Source of the DNA: Plasmopara viticola
Taxonomy: Eukaryota > Oomycota > Peronosporomycetes > Peronosporales > Peronosporaceae
Direction of reading: 5' to 3'
NCBI GenBank assembly: GCA_001695595.3
Contig: MBPM02000036.1
Location: 434,001-498,000, forward strand
DNA length: 64,000 nt
The translations under genes were made by a program, and so were the position numbers. Below are positions 44,179 through 57,829 of the stretch, piece by piece. The notes under the pieces were generated by a model, which worked only from the letters and a program-made list of their open reading frames with translations, did not search any database and had not been told where the DNA came from. Position 1 is the stretch's first letter. Each line of letters starts with the position of its first letter.

Positions 44179-45770
44179 GATCGTCGAGGTGAACCGTCTC
44201 GAATGTATGTATCGGTTGCCGGTCTCGAAGTTAAGTAGCTAGCAGATTTTAAGGTTTCAATCCAGATTATCAATCACACTTCCGCATCATGTCTTCTCGT
44301 CTGTATCTCTCTTTTATTTGTGACCCATTTACTTGAATTGAAAGATAAGGCCGCAAATTAACAGCCAATGAAAGTCATCGAAAGTTGAAATTTCTGCAAA
44401 TAGAAAAGTGTAATAGCCAAGATGAGAGACACAAAGTTGGTGAAATGCGCTCTGCTGCATTGCCGAAATGATCGTATAAAATAGCATGGAGTTGGCTCTA
44501 ACAAATTTTTAGTGATTGTGCATGAAATTTCTTCGAGAAGGATCACAAAGTGGTGACAAAATTCTTTGATTTACTCGGCTATCCCACTAAAGAGTTGCAT
44601 AATCTATCCAGAAAGCTACCCGAAAAAAGAAAGTAATACGCCAATGTGACTGTCTGTACCACCTGCGTTTTACTTTACGCATGTAGCGTTTTTATAAAGC
44701 TAATTCAAAAATGGCTAATCGCGTTTGTTAATTTTGTGTCTAATTAATATTTTTCTGTGGTTGCTTTTCATAAGCAGCCAGGTAAGTAAGTACACATGTA
44801 GCGCATGTAGACAAGCTTTGAGTCAACAATAAAATAAATATATCCGGCGAAGCGGCGCGTACCCGATGCAGTCGACTATTCTCGACTCTTACTGACACAA
44901 AAAATACTTTTTGCCGCGGCGAATAGATACTTCTTACTGCTGCTCGATTTTAATAATATGTGCCGTGATGATGCAATCCACGCATTTAAAGCAATGATCT
45001 CGGTGAATCTGTACACTACGTAAGGTTGATGTTGCGCTTGCACCAGCAGTGCATTGGCTTTGATAATTTGAATCAGCTTCATTATATTGATAGATAATGC
45101 TGCTGATTTTGATACCAGAACGTTGAATCGGATTGCACACAGGCCGTATCTAATGTCAAGTATACAGGTCTTGGTTTAGATGTCACTGGTCATTTTGTTT
45201 AATTGGCTCGGCAATGGTAGGCTTATGCCCAATCTGTTAGCGACTACGGTTGTACATGCTTACAAGGGGACTGTGCAGAATGATGCACTTAGTGATTGCG
45301 TTTTAAACCTTGTCATGCTTTAAAACCGTTCTTTTAATGCTCCAAACACTGATGGTGTTATCGCTCGTACCCACTACAAAGAGACCGAAGGTTCCGAGTA
45401 TTAACAGATGGTGCAGCAATTTATTATGCTATTTAAGAATAGATTTTTGATACGCAGGCTTTCATGGCTTCTGATTGGCTGAACGGTGCGAATTCGCGCC
45501 ACAGCTATTAGATAGCCCTTGCCGGTGCAGTCTAGCAAAGTACTTTTGAAAAGTCGTAATATAGATGGGATTTAATGCGCAGCCACCACTCTTGATATCC
45601 GACCGAGAATAGACCGTTCAGAAGCCATGAAAGCCAACCAATTTTGTTTTCATATTTGGAGGGGCGGAACCCGGTTAACCAAAAGTAGTGGATGCGTATC
45701 ATATCCCTGAGAATACTGGTATGTCTTAAGTATAGTACGACCCACGAAACACGGCGCCCATGGCACCAGG
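44179..45770. other. 3' flank of E6 with WD40-like trace
   Basis: 44,179-44,700 is the E6 3' flank. 44,700-45,770 is the inverse of 3,580-4,700. Near 45,300-45,400 the minus strand reads VVGTSDNTISVWSI, a single WD40-like blade. Short copies of a gtggtggctgc-type repeat lie at 45,590-45,700. Nothing intact. Confidence 0.4.
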
Positions 45771-45899
45771 GACAGCTTAAATTATATCGTATTCACAGCA
45801 TGATGCAATTCTCGCTGTGAATGTGCGCACGGGGCAGTTTACGGTAAAGCTGTCAGGGGCAGAATCTCCGTTTTTTTTAATGTGGCTATTTCTCTTGGC

Positions 45900-46950
45900 T
45901 GAATCGTCATATCAGCATCCAATTTTGCTGTCGTCCGTCTCTATCTCAACGAGCGGCTCAAGACATCTACCGCATGGATGTTGAGGACGGCATCAACAGA
46001 TTAATGCGGAGCGTATCGCTCGTTTGTAATGCTGGTAAAAATGTCTTGATCACAAGCGCTGAGTGCTTTAGCCATGAGCGCTGAGAGTACATCCTCTTAA
46101 GCTTTCAAGAAGTTAGACACAAAACTCTTGAGCGGTACTTTGCTTGCATTCACAGTATTGGCGTCTGCCATAACAGTAAAGACCGTGTATTGGAGCTGAT
46201 TGTAGAGTTGAAAAGCTTTGGTAAGAGCTCGAAGAAATTTTCTAAAGGGTTTCCAGGCGTCAAGATCGTCTTGACACTAGATAACCATTTGTCGTAATTC
46301 AGCTGGGTTATGCAAGATAGTGCTAACTTGGGCGTGAATTTTACGAAACTTAGTTTGTCCTATTGCGATTACTAACGCCATTTGATGTCGTTGTCATCGA
46401 GTCGCTCATTGTTCGTGATGGCGTCATTTAAAAATGTTGAAAAAGACTAGATGGTAGATTTCTGTGTGGCGGGATGGATCGACATCCTCTACATCCTCGG
46501 CTTCCTCGTAACTAGTCGTGTTATCCGCGTTGACCAAATAAAGTAAAGCTGTTTTGGCTTGGCCTATGGCATGAATAAAAAAAGAACTTCAGAAGTGGTC
46601 AGGCCTAGTAGCTTTTATTACATGTACATAGCTGTTTCGCAAGGCCACAGTCATGGAAGAGAATATCGCTGTATACTGGACAAACCAGCACCAAACTGCT
46701 TTATGTAACAACAAGGATAGCCCCAACATTCTTGCTTTGTTTTGTCTTTGGCTTTGTCGCATGAGACAAAGCCGTCCAACGTCGCTTGTAGCATTTTAGG
46801 CTATGACATCACTCGCACTCTACTGTGACCCGATAAGAGCGGTCACGAACAAGTTATATCGCTCCAGTCCAGACAGATAGGTCGATTATGCCAATGAATA
46901 ACCTGCTATGAAGGATGCATATGTGAATTACGAAGTGAATCCTACAGCTT
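45900..46950 (-). pseudogene. Decayed gene convergent to E6
   Basis: Minus-strand copy of the gene seen at 23,956-25,150. Blocks: IHAIGQAKTALLYLVNADNTTS (read in parts, ~46,520-46,570), KIHAQVSTILHN (~46,300-46,340), ADANTVNAS (~46,150), EDVLSAL (~46,090). Unknown family; stops in every frame. Confidence 0.48.
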
Positions 46951-49900
46951 CTACGCTCTTTTAGGTCGATTAGGACCAAATGCAACACACATGTCAAACG
47001 AGAGCTAAGGTAACTGTCATTCTTCGCGGTATGCGAATATCAAAAGATTTTACAAGCAAAATTAGCGTAATATGCTTATCGACGCATTTTACGCTAGCCA
47101 GCAATAAGTTGGTCGTACTAACAAAATTAAAAGCACTATTACCAAATGAGTTCATTAGGCGTACCGAAGAATTACTAAAGTACCTTAGTGCAGTTCATTC
47201 TCGCAGGCGAAAACGCATAAGAAGAGTAGGCCGGTTCTCGACAAGATTAGCAACATTATCGCTATGGATGAGCAGAACGTACCAGATATCGATCCGGCAG
47301 GTCCGGTCGGAGTAATTGTTCTAACCAATTTAGATCTAATTTTCGGTCGACACATAATGCTTCATTCATTCTAAAAAATCATTTGCTTTAGCTCACTCAT
47401 ACAACTGAGAGTGTCAATATGTTAGGATTCGCCAAATATTTTTCCTTTCGGTTCATTCGTTCGCTCTTTTACTTAGCTAGTTGATGCTGGCGGATCGCGA
47501 GAACTTATGAGCTCTAAATTTGGCTTTGTTTTACCATGTAATGACGACAAATCAGGCATGGTGGAGTTCAAGTACCTACCTCTTGAGTATAACAGATCAA
47601 TACATTTGATTAGCCAGTGCCATTGGAGAGAGCAAACAGCCAGGCTATTTCTCGAAAGTGCATTTTGATTCCATGATCTATTTAGGACTTTGTACGGAAT
47701 ATGGATCGCATTCTACCGCTAAATTTTGGCAAATGCCACTCCGATAGCTAAGACCTCATCACAGCAGAGCATTCTGGACCGAATGGTCACACAGGAATAG
47801 CCACCCCTGCTATCGTAGACACACTTAAATAAAGTATCCAATGCGCGGCCTACCAGACACTTAGTTCCAGATAGGGGTCGCGATCTCCCGGTGCATTTTG
47901 ACAAATGATGCTCGAATTACCAGGAATTTACAACGGCCGATCAACTTCAGATGGATGGTCTCACTTCCTCTATTGCGATCGTAGTCCGACATCACATGAG
48001 GCGTTCGTTCGTGGGCCAACCATATTTTAGTAACTGAGCTTGCACTATGCCCGTTTTGATAGGGCTCGCATCTTATTATAGATGAGGTGTGGCACCGAAG
48101 TTTACACAGGATGTGTGGAAGAGATTCATTTAACTGTCTATTGTCGAAAAAGTGAGTCTCTAACTTAAATTTTGCTTACGATAAAAAAGGCAGTGATATG
48201 ACATCGCAAAAGGTCGACTGACGACTGATATGAGCTAGCAATGCAAGGGTGCGATTGAAATCGCCTAGAATAAACCAATTCTATCGACGCACCAAAAGAA
48301 AGTATAATCATGGAGAGAAGATTTCATTACAAGATACAGAGAACTACTTCTAAAAGACTTATTCGCGAGCAAGAACAGTATTCCATTTTACAAAGTTTCA
48401 CATTTCCAGTGCGACATGAGCATTGGTTGTCTCAAGACGATGTTAGCAAGTCCTAACTTTTTGTATGAAGCGCCTTATGAGAAATAACGAGCTTTAGGTC
48501 ATATAAGTTCCGAGATTCTTTCACTATTTCCACAAATCGGTGGATCCCTGCTTTGCTTTGCTAATTAGACAAGTGCGGACGGCCATACGGCGGCTGTAAA
48601 TGTATACCGCCATCACCATACTGGCGAGATGCCTTTGAAGCTGAGCCCCTTGAAGGCTGGCCGAGTTCGGAGCTCACTACATATAAGATCGACTTCTTGA
48701 CGTGTTTCGACTACCCATCTTATTGTGCACACCGAACAATCCAAATGTAAAGCTCGCGGATCACAAGTACAGTAATATCTGCTTGGCAGAAGTGTAGATC
48801 AGAGGGTGCTGCGGCTTGAATATCGAGGTCAACTGCGCACGATCTCTCAATGCGCACACTTGTTTGCGCGGGAGTGGTTGCTCCTCGTTCAAAAGAAATC
48901 AATCCCAGCTGCATTAAAATTGGTGCGCGTACTAAGACAAATACACCTTAACGAGCGCCTTAAAGTCTTCTATATTGACTTGGATACCTTGCTTCACAGA
49001 CCTCGTGAATGTCGTTGGAATGGCTTTAGTAAATTTGTATGAGAACGGATACGATTGATATCTCCAATACAAGTAGAAGAAGCTGTGAGATCTTGTCGAC
49101 ATTTGGTCGCCACAGCTCCGTGTTCGATAGAGACATTATCATTAAGGATAAAGGGCCCTCGCAGCTTTTTTTAGGCTAAAAAGATCTCCATGATCCGCCT
49201 TTAAGGTCAGTGCCGTTCGTGTTTGCTGTTGTAATGATTCACTATTACCCTGTCGGTGCTCTGGCTCTACTATCTTTGACGTATTTGAATTAATACACAC
49301 CATGACAACTCTCAAAAAAGAGACTAGTCGTACATATAAATTATCGAAATTTTAAAAGAACATTTCGTGTAGTGAACTACTTTGGCGCGTCAATAACGTT
49401 TACAGGCCGGCAAACAATTTTGGTCGAGCATTTATTAGAGTACATAAATGAAGTTTGTTTTGATGAGCTAATGAAATAGTTTCAGACGGACTGGGAGCTA
49501 AAAATACTAGGATGGAAATTTAAAAATTCTGACGGCACGGAGCCGTTTCATGTTTTTGACATCGACTCGATTAAGGGTACATTCTGGCAAAAATGTCCAA
49601 ATTCGAGATCAAGTAAGCGGACTTGAGCTTTGTGTACCAGTAGCTCAATCTCACACAATTAGACCTTTCTTGTGCTTGTCGCAATTTTGAAAGGAAGTCT
49701 GAGATTATTTGCTCCCGAGATAGACGTGGAAGATATCAGAAGTACTCATATCTCACCAAAGATAGCCGTGACGACGCTATTAAACTTTTGTTTAGCGGGC
49801 AATTAAATTCGCAGGTCAATCTAGCTAATAGGTCTGCCGACGATAGCGCTCTCAATATGGAGTACGTAGTACCACGAGCTGCGGTAAGCATTAAAGCGTG

Positions 49901-51750
49901 AAGCAGAAAGAAATATGATACTATGAATCCTTATTTATTTAAAAGGTTTCTGGCTTAGAAAAAACTTTTTTGCTTTTTATTCGGGATTCGTGATTACCTT
50001 GCGAATCAAAAGCCCGTATACCGCTATGGCATTGATTAAACAAAAAGCGAGATTTTAAATACGTGAAAAAATTGAGTATATAATTTGTCAGCTGAATTGG
50101 ACAAAGCCAGAATTTAGTATCAGTTCGCTTGAAGCCCACGGCGCTCACCTGCTTCATCGTGCGCTTTGTATGGGAGCGCAGCTGACCTTGTCTATCGGAT
50201 AGCGCAAAAGATGATTGCTTTTACCTTGAGGGCTTAATTTCTCCATGAGGATGAGCAGCGTCTATGCAACCGAATGTATTCGCTTAGAATTGCTCTTAAT
50301 TTAGGTTTTGCTGATCAGGCCTGAACTTTTTTGGATGGCTTTGGACCCTCGAGGTTTCTTGAACTGGAGATATACCTCTTTGACTATGCAACTCATGAGC
50401 ATTATAGTCGGATATATCCGCTGCGCGTCTCAGCGGACGGTGTCTGAAATGCGTCAGAAAGTCGTTTACTTTTGCAGTAAGCTGCAAACACGGCCGGGTA
50501 CACAGACTTGAAGCTTCCTGCAAGTTATGGTGGAAGCTGTTAGCACGACCAGTCTCTGTAAGCAATTCTTAAGAAAATTAGACGTGGGGTAATTGATCTG
50601 ATAATTCTGTGGGCACCGTAAAATTTGTACGTATTTGAAGCCAGAACACATCTGAGATGGCACTTTTACGATAATATGCTTGTCACCATCGTCTTGAGAG
50701 TCACTCTTCTTTAAGAGAAATATGTAGAAAAAATTTGCTTGCACATTGTCGATGCATGAACTTTCACCTGAAGGTAAGGCTTTAGAACACTTTGAATTGT
50801 TTGAGAGAGCACAGCGACAGATGGACTTGTTTTCCCGAAATACTTCAAGAAAATAGTACCTTTGTCTTTGTTAATGATGTCCGTGCGCCCGATGGTTTAA
50901 TTTAGTCCCTATGGCTTAAGGGCTGCTAAGCAAAGTGAAACTTGCTAATTTAGCTGCTGTAAGCAATCCATGTCTATTTCAAAGAGGTCGATGAAATGAA
51001 CCTTTTTTGCGCTCAAGTGCGTCAAAGAATCGCTAATAGAACCTTTGTCCTCAAAGTCTGGCAAATGCTGGTCACGATTAGCGTAGAGCACCCTCCTGGT
51101 AAAAAAAATCAGTCTTAACGGTGTGTGCATCGTTGTATTCCGCTCGCCTGTGAGCTGCAGAAAGCGTAATGCATCGCTCAAGAAGGGATTGAACTTACTT
51201 TGGAGCTTTGTGAATAGGCGTTAAGTCATTTTATATATTTTCCGGGCAGACTTAGTGCGGATGCAATCGAGTGCATTCTGTATTTGTGGAGGAGAGGGTT
51301 AAAAAATGCTTTTTCCTCGGTCTTTACTTTGGCATCGATTTTGGCACAGCTTTCTTAAATACTATTCCAGATGAATTTGTCATGTTCATGCAATAGTTTG
51401 CAAACGTTAACGATGAGTTTGTGTGATTCAATACAGCACGGTAATGAGCCGGAACTAAGCTCATCGATGAACAAATATTATGATTCCGGTGACGTATTGA
51501 AGCAAATGACATGAGATTAAATCTGCAAAGTAATATGTTTCAAGGATTTGGGAGCGAGTTCATTATCTCTTGGAAAAAAAATATCAACGAGCCCAGAAAA
51601 CCATCGTGTTTACCGCAAGCGGCATCCATTAATAAAAATCTTGAAACAATTTCATTCCAACAAATCTTACCAAATTCGCTTTCTATTCGTCTCATGGAGC
51701 GTTCTATTTAAAAAACAGAGTCCTGCGAGACAAATGGCAAACAATGATCG
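46951..51750 (+). mobile_element. Decayed Ty1/copia-like element, copy B
   Basis: Repeats copy A. The 5' part has a 111-codon plus frame (46,980-47,315) with FTLASNKLVVLTKLKAL, matching FTFAGYKLIALTTLYAL at ~25,400. Two tandem ~150 bp units lie at 47,700-47,960. A reverse-transcriptase end is legible at ~51,540-51,710: FKDLGASSLSLGKKI, then RKRHPLIKILKQFH, a copia-type order. The RNase H part is missing; the copy is cut near 51,750. Confidence 0.55.
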
Positions 51751-52093
51751 TTGATTGTCGACTATTACGGCAGGCGAGTCGACAAAATGAAAGAGGCAAC
51801 TTTTCTTATCCTTTAAAATAGGAAGGCACATGCTAATTGGTAGCTGTAATTTGTAGCACTTTTATAAGTATGGCTTGTATGTGAGGACCTGCCGCTTTGT
51901 AAACTCTGCCATTTACAAGTCAACACCTTGAAGTAACAAGTTGATGCTGGTGGATCGCAGGGAGTTTATAAGCTGAAAATTTGACTTTGGTATACTAGGT
52001 ATTGACGGCAATACAGGCATGCATGGGTTTGCGTACCCTCTCTGTATATTACTACATTCAGTATTTCTGGCCACTGTCAGGAGTGACTATTTC

Positions 52094-52420
52094 TGTGTGA
52101 CCATCCATTTCAAATGATCTGCTGTTGTGAGATCCTAGCAATTAAAAAAGCATTAGCCAAATTATAGCGGTAGATTGGGTTCCCTATTCGGATCCAACTA
52201 TCCGGTAAATCATGATACTTGACTGCACTTCCGAAATATAGCCTTACTGTTTACTCCCTATTGACGCGCTCAAAGACACACGACAAAAAAGGCTCCCCAT
52301 CCTTGGTCAACGAGACACTTGGATCCGGATAGAGGAAGCAATTTACCGCTGCATTTCAATAAAGCTGCTCCAATCGTTAGAACCTCACAACAGCGGATCG
52401 TTATCAAACGAATGGTCGCA
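52094..52420. repeat. Inverted repeat, ~100 bp arms
   Basis: Arms 52,094-52,195 and 52,321-52,420 are about 70% alike as reverse complements; both end toward the centre in ggatcc. The same unit is found at 100-230 and, in direct tandem, near 26,000-26,230 and 47,720-47,960. Here it is head-to-head, marking the boundary between copies B and D. Confidence 0.75.
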
Positions 52421-52469
52421 TAAAACAAGCCGCTCCAGCGCTCGTAGACACACAACAGATGAGGCGCTT

Positions 52470-55400
52470 CATTCAAGTTCCATGGTGCTTCCACTCTTCC
52501 AAAAATTTCTGCTCCTCTTTGCTGATTAAGCGAGAGCGGATGGCCATAAGGCGCTTGTGAAGGTATACGGCCACTAATATACTGGCCGATTGGTTTAGAA
52601 GCTTCGCACATTTAAAACTGTGCAAGCAAAGTTGGACGAGTTTGGTGCTCACTAAATAAAAATGGGACCAACTTCTTGGCATAGTTTGGACATTTTACAC
52701 TATTACGCGCGCCGATCAATCCGATTGTAGATCTCTTGGGTCCATGTCCAAATATGTCGTCCTGGTTGAACGAAAGATCCGCGGATGCTATGATATAAGC
52801 TGCAGCTTGACCATCAAATAAACTACGAAAACATTCCCAGTTGCGTGCCCCCGGTTGTGCGGAATTTGTTTCTTCTCGTTTAGAAGGCATTGAGCCCAGC
52901 TGCACTTATATATGGAGCGCGTAGTGAACCAAATACATATTTACGAGCACCTTAATACTTTTTATAATGGCTTGATCACCTCTCTGCACAAACCTTTCAG
53001 GGAGGGCTCTCGTACGTCTTTATGAGAGTGAATTAGACAAGCAATTTCTTGACAAGTCGAAAGGATTTTGGTCCAAAAGTAAGACCTAACCGATAAAAAA
53101 TTATTTTCTTCAAGAGGATAACGGTGACATACAGACTTGCTTTTCCGGATACCTTACAAAATTTGTTCCTTATTTTATAAAATGATGCCCGCGTGTCCGC
53201 TGACTTCAAATTAGTCACAATGGCTCGAAGGGGCTACTAAGCAAAATAGAACCCGCTGATTTGGCTTGTGTAAGCAATCCGTGTATGATTGAAATAAGGT
53301 CAATGACGTGGGTTTGGGTTTGCTCGAGTACGTCAAAGGATTAATGGCAGTAACTTTAGAGTCAGGAAGATGCTAGTGAATTAGCGTGGAGCGCCTTATC
53401 AAAAAAACATGAAGTTCTGATAGTGTGTGCTTGTGATGAATACACATTTTTAGGCCTTGGTCCCTGAGCGCATGACAGCACTCAAAACGGACAAGAAGCG
53501 ATAGACTGCTGGTTGTACACATTCATTAAATTATTCGAGAAAGTATTTCGTGTAACGAAACACTTTGACGAGTCGATAAATTTTGCGGATCAGCAAACAA
53601 TTCTGGTCGACCATAATAGGTTGATCAGTGCACTGAGAAAGCAGCGTATATAAATGAGCTTCGTTTTGACTGACTAATGGAATAGTTTAAACATTTTTAA
53701 GGTTAAAGATTCGGTTGAAAATTTACGCTTATAACAGCACGGGGTCGTTTCATGTCTTTGACATCGACCTTATCCTTGGCCTGCCTACAACATCAAGGTC
53801 CGGGATCGATTAAAGAGACTTAGGCTATGTGTGCCAGTCGCTCACTCCCTCACAAGAAGGCTTGGATAAATCATGTTTCCACTCGTATGGGGCATTTAGC
53901 GTCTTTAAATGAAAGTTTGAGTGGAAATATATGCCCGAGATAGGCATGGAGGATATATAAAAAACACATATCTTGCCGAAGACAGCCATGACGTTTTTAA
54001 AATTGTCTTTAGCAGGTATTGGTAACATAAGTCCATGAATCTGCAGACGACAGCGCTCTCAGTGTAGATTTAAAATTACTAGCTGCGGGTATAGGATTCT
54101 CGCGCTTCAGAAGCCGTCATACTTGTATGGCTGCGTTTGAACAATTAGCTAGCTTTTTGTTGTAGAAACTCGACTTAATACTACTCTTTGTTACGTTCTT
54201 CCCACATAGACATGGATCACATCCAATATGACAATATTAAGCTTTATCTAATGCTCTTTTGACTTCCCCAAAAAGTCATGTCGATCACAACGATAGCTAT
54301 ACAAATAGCAAAGAGGGCTGCTAGACGACCGGGTTATTCAACAATGACCAAAGCAGCAACAAACAAGCTGCTTTGGCGCCCGAAGCCATTGCATAGCCTT
54401 TGTACTCAAAGAAAAGGATGTAACTTAGCCAAAAACCGCGCTTGTGCCTTGAATGGCAAATCAAAGTGGACCTCTCGCCAAAGAGCCGCTTGGGCGAAAT
54501 AGGCTTTAGGAAAATATCGAGGATATTTGTGCCTATATTCTAAATATCATAGAATTTTTTTTACATTCGTAAGATGAAATCGGACTTCGTCAAAATAAAT
54601 GGTTGATTACAGATTAGAGTGCTAATTCGCTTGAAGCTCACGGTGCTTGCGGATCTGTATGTGTTTTATCACGCGCTTCGTGTGAAAGTACAACTGACCT
54701 TGTCGGTCCAACAGCACCAAACAAAATTGATTTTATCTCGAAGATATACATCTCCATGAGGATCAACACCGTCTAAGCGACCAAATGTATGCGCGGTAAT
54801 TTTCTTTAGCGATGGTCGTGTTCTTCAGGCCTTAACTTGTTTGAGGCGGCCCCAGACTCTTGAAGCCCTAAATCAGGAGATATACGCTTTTGACTATATC
54901 GCCTATCAGAATTTCAGTTTGATATACCCGCCGCGCGTCCCAACAAAAGTCGTCCGGAACACACCTGAAGATCTTCTGCTTTTGCAGAAAGTTTCGAACT
55001 CTACCAGCGGCTCAAAGCCACAATATACAGACTCTTCTCCACTGTAAAATACAGTGATAGCTATGAGCAATATCCGTCGCTGTTTGGCGACCGGCACTTA
55101 TTATTTTAAAAAGACTGATTGCGGGGTAATTGCTTTTAAGATGCTGTTGACATCTCAGAGCCCATATGTACTGAGAGGTATAATACCGCCTAAGATGGCA
55201 CTTTTGAAAAAACGTGGGCGTCAATAACGTCCTGGAATCCGTCTAGTCTTGATTACTGGCTTACATTTGAGATCGCTTGTCTGTTATCTGATTTCATAAT
55301 TTGTTGCTCGCACATTACCGATGCATGAAATTTCACATGTCAAGAGCAGTGATCCAGAGCACCGACAAATTGATAAGAAAGTCGTACAACCACAAACACG

Positions 55401-57590
55401 ATCGGCAGTTCCTTTATTGACGGGGCATGTAGATCTTATTTTCCATAGTCAGCAAAAAGAGTTCTTGTTCCTGAATGCCTATCGTCCGAAGGCACACGTA
55501 GCTGCGACAACCAAACGTCGACAGGATTTTCTTAAAGTGCCGCAGACGAGCAGAATACAACGATCCAAAAGAGATCAAACCTCCAATAAAGAATTGTAGA
55601 TAGTGGGTTTAAAAAATCAAATATAGGAGCTGAGCAGATTTAGTACGGATGATATCAAGTGCTTTCTGGATTCGCGGATTTCTTTACTTTAAATATCGAT
55701 TATGGCAAAGCTTTTCAAAATGCCACTTCAGATGGTGTTTCATGTGCGTGCAATAGCCCGCAAGCGTTAACGATGAGGTTCTGTGCTTTATGTTCGTTGC
55801 AAAATAGCACTAAGCTTATGGCAAATTCACTTATTTCGTTGAAGAACTTTTCTCTGAACCTATCGAAGAACAAAATATTCTTTTGGTAACCTAGTATAGA
55901 AAATGGCATGAGAAGGATCAGCAACTTGATTTGTTCCAAAGATTAAAAATTGAGTGCATTATTTCTAGAAAAAGAAAGTATTCTACGAGCCCAGAAGATT
56001 AATTTATTAAGCGCCAACGGCATTAATCAATAAGACCTTGAAGCGATTTCAAAAGACAGGATCTCGCCAATTTCACTCTCCACAAATTAAAAGCGTCGTT
56101 TTTTCATTTTTAAAGCAAAAGCTAATACAAAGGCATATAAAGTATTCTGTGATAAAAGCTGAAGCCAATAGTCAGTTCCTCATAGGCGCCCTGAAATTTC
56201 CGATGCAGTACAAAGACTACACTAGCAGCTGAACGAATGCTATAGAATTTGCGTAATACACAGACATTTTAATTTTGTATTAGAAATGTGGTGCACGCTG
56301 ACACGGGCTGTAATGCATGTTTTACCTTGAGAAATATTTGCATGAGATAAATTAGCGCGATACAAACATGTGAACAAGTAGTGCATGCTGGTCGAAACTT
56401 GTGATTGCGATTACTTCGCAAAAGATGTACCTCATAATACAAAAGGTTGCACAGTTCTTTAGTGACAATTCGAGTCCGATCAAATTTTTTACCAATGTAG
56501 GCAGCTTTTTTGGAAGTGAAATGCAAGATGAAGAAGACTGAAACTATTGTGAAAGAGATAAAGCAAGAAAGAGTCTGGTGCAGTACATTCTGACTTGAGA
56601 CAGCATTGCAGATATGTTTACTAAAGCTCTGAAGCTATAGCTGTTTAGCTAGGTTATGCATTATTAATGCTGAATAATACATGCATAAAACCTTCTCGAG
56701 TTAAATGCAAGGCGATATGAATGAAGCAGTAGCGACTGAAAGAAACTTGCTTTGAAAAAATATGAGACATTGCCGTTCGACTTAGTTTCTAAGTACCTGT
56801 CTTTACATACAATACTGCGGTCAAGCAACTTGGTGCATGGCTCAAGACAGACAAAAAGATACCTTAAGAAGGAGATTATACTAAAGCTTTCCTTCTTGCA
56901 CAATTGGTGCGTTGCATGTTGTGGTCTCCATTCTACCGAGATTTATCATCTTAAATTGAATATATAAAGTGCTACTTTCTATTGTTCGCTTCAAGTTATT
57001 TATATCCTGCATGCTTCTCCAGGAAGACACACAATTTATTCGCCCTACAACCCGAATATGTGAGAACTGTGTCGCTTAATGCAACACGTTATCCGAAGGC
57101 TCACAAGATTAGCAGCAAATGAAGATCATAGATTTTTGCTACCACGCAAGTAAGCTAACCAAATGAAAAGGCGACTTTTCCTAAAAGCTTGTACGATAGG
57201 GTATGTTGCTATTCGGTAGCCCTAATTAAAGTTCGCTTTGTACGTCATTATAGCCAGAGAGCTTGTAGATAATCATTTTCATGGTGCACACTTCGCCTGA
57301 AGAATTCCATCTACTTGAACGTCAGTAAGTTAAACCTGATTCATACAATGTTATTTTGCCGGCATGGATGGCATCTAAGTCGCGAGAGCAAATAACAGCA
57401 CGGTGTGTGAGGCAAAACTTTCGCACTCAATACGGTTTTATGTTTTTCGAATATAAATCGAAAGTAGTGACAGATCCATGCTTGTTAGAACTTCGAGAGT
57501 GCAGCAGCACAAGCAACTATTATAAAGAAGAGCTGATATCAAAACCTTCGGGTGCACTTCGTATAGTTCACTAGATTTGGCAGATGATTA
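52470..57590 (+). mobile_element. Decayed Ty1/copia-like element, copy D
   Basis: Same order as copy A. The IN-RT spacer lies near 54,340-54,480 (SSNKQAALAPEAI in broken frames), the RT end near 55,930-56,100, and the clearest RNase H end at 56,578-56,640: VQYILT, a stop, DSIADMFTKAL. That last motif is typical of the copia polyprotein C terminus. No intact frame. Confidence 0.6.
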
Positions 57591-57599
57591 CTTAATCTC

Positions 57600-57770
57600 A
57601 ACGAGGGCCTGAGGAAGTTTGATATATGCATCGCGGTGAGGTGCACTATGTGATTTGCATGGAAGTGGACAATGATGCCACAAGAATTTTCCAGCGCCCC
57701 TACAACGTTAATAATCTATTCCCAAAAGTGCTTTAACCATTACGGGTCCTTAAAGAGTCATGGTGCTGGC
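57600..57770 (+). pseudogene. Gypsy reverse transcriptase fragment
   Basis: Short block with MMPQEFSSAPTTL, an eroded form of the VMPFGLTNAPATF core motif. The same block follows copies A and F, so a gypsy sequence follows the copia sequence in the repeating composite. It is cut off at ~57,770, where homology to the interior of the copia-like element begins. Confidence 0.5.
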
Positions 57771-57829
57771 TAAATAGAAACAGTTTAATGTGATTGTTAC
57801 AAATTATTGGGACCCACTGAACGTATGGC

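Noticed and set aside
54278..54502. 74-codon basic protein frame
   Set aside because: Frame-shifted reading of the copia spacer region whose sense frame matches 28,690-28,912.
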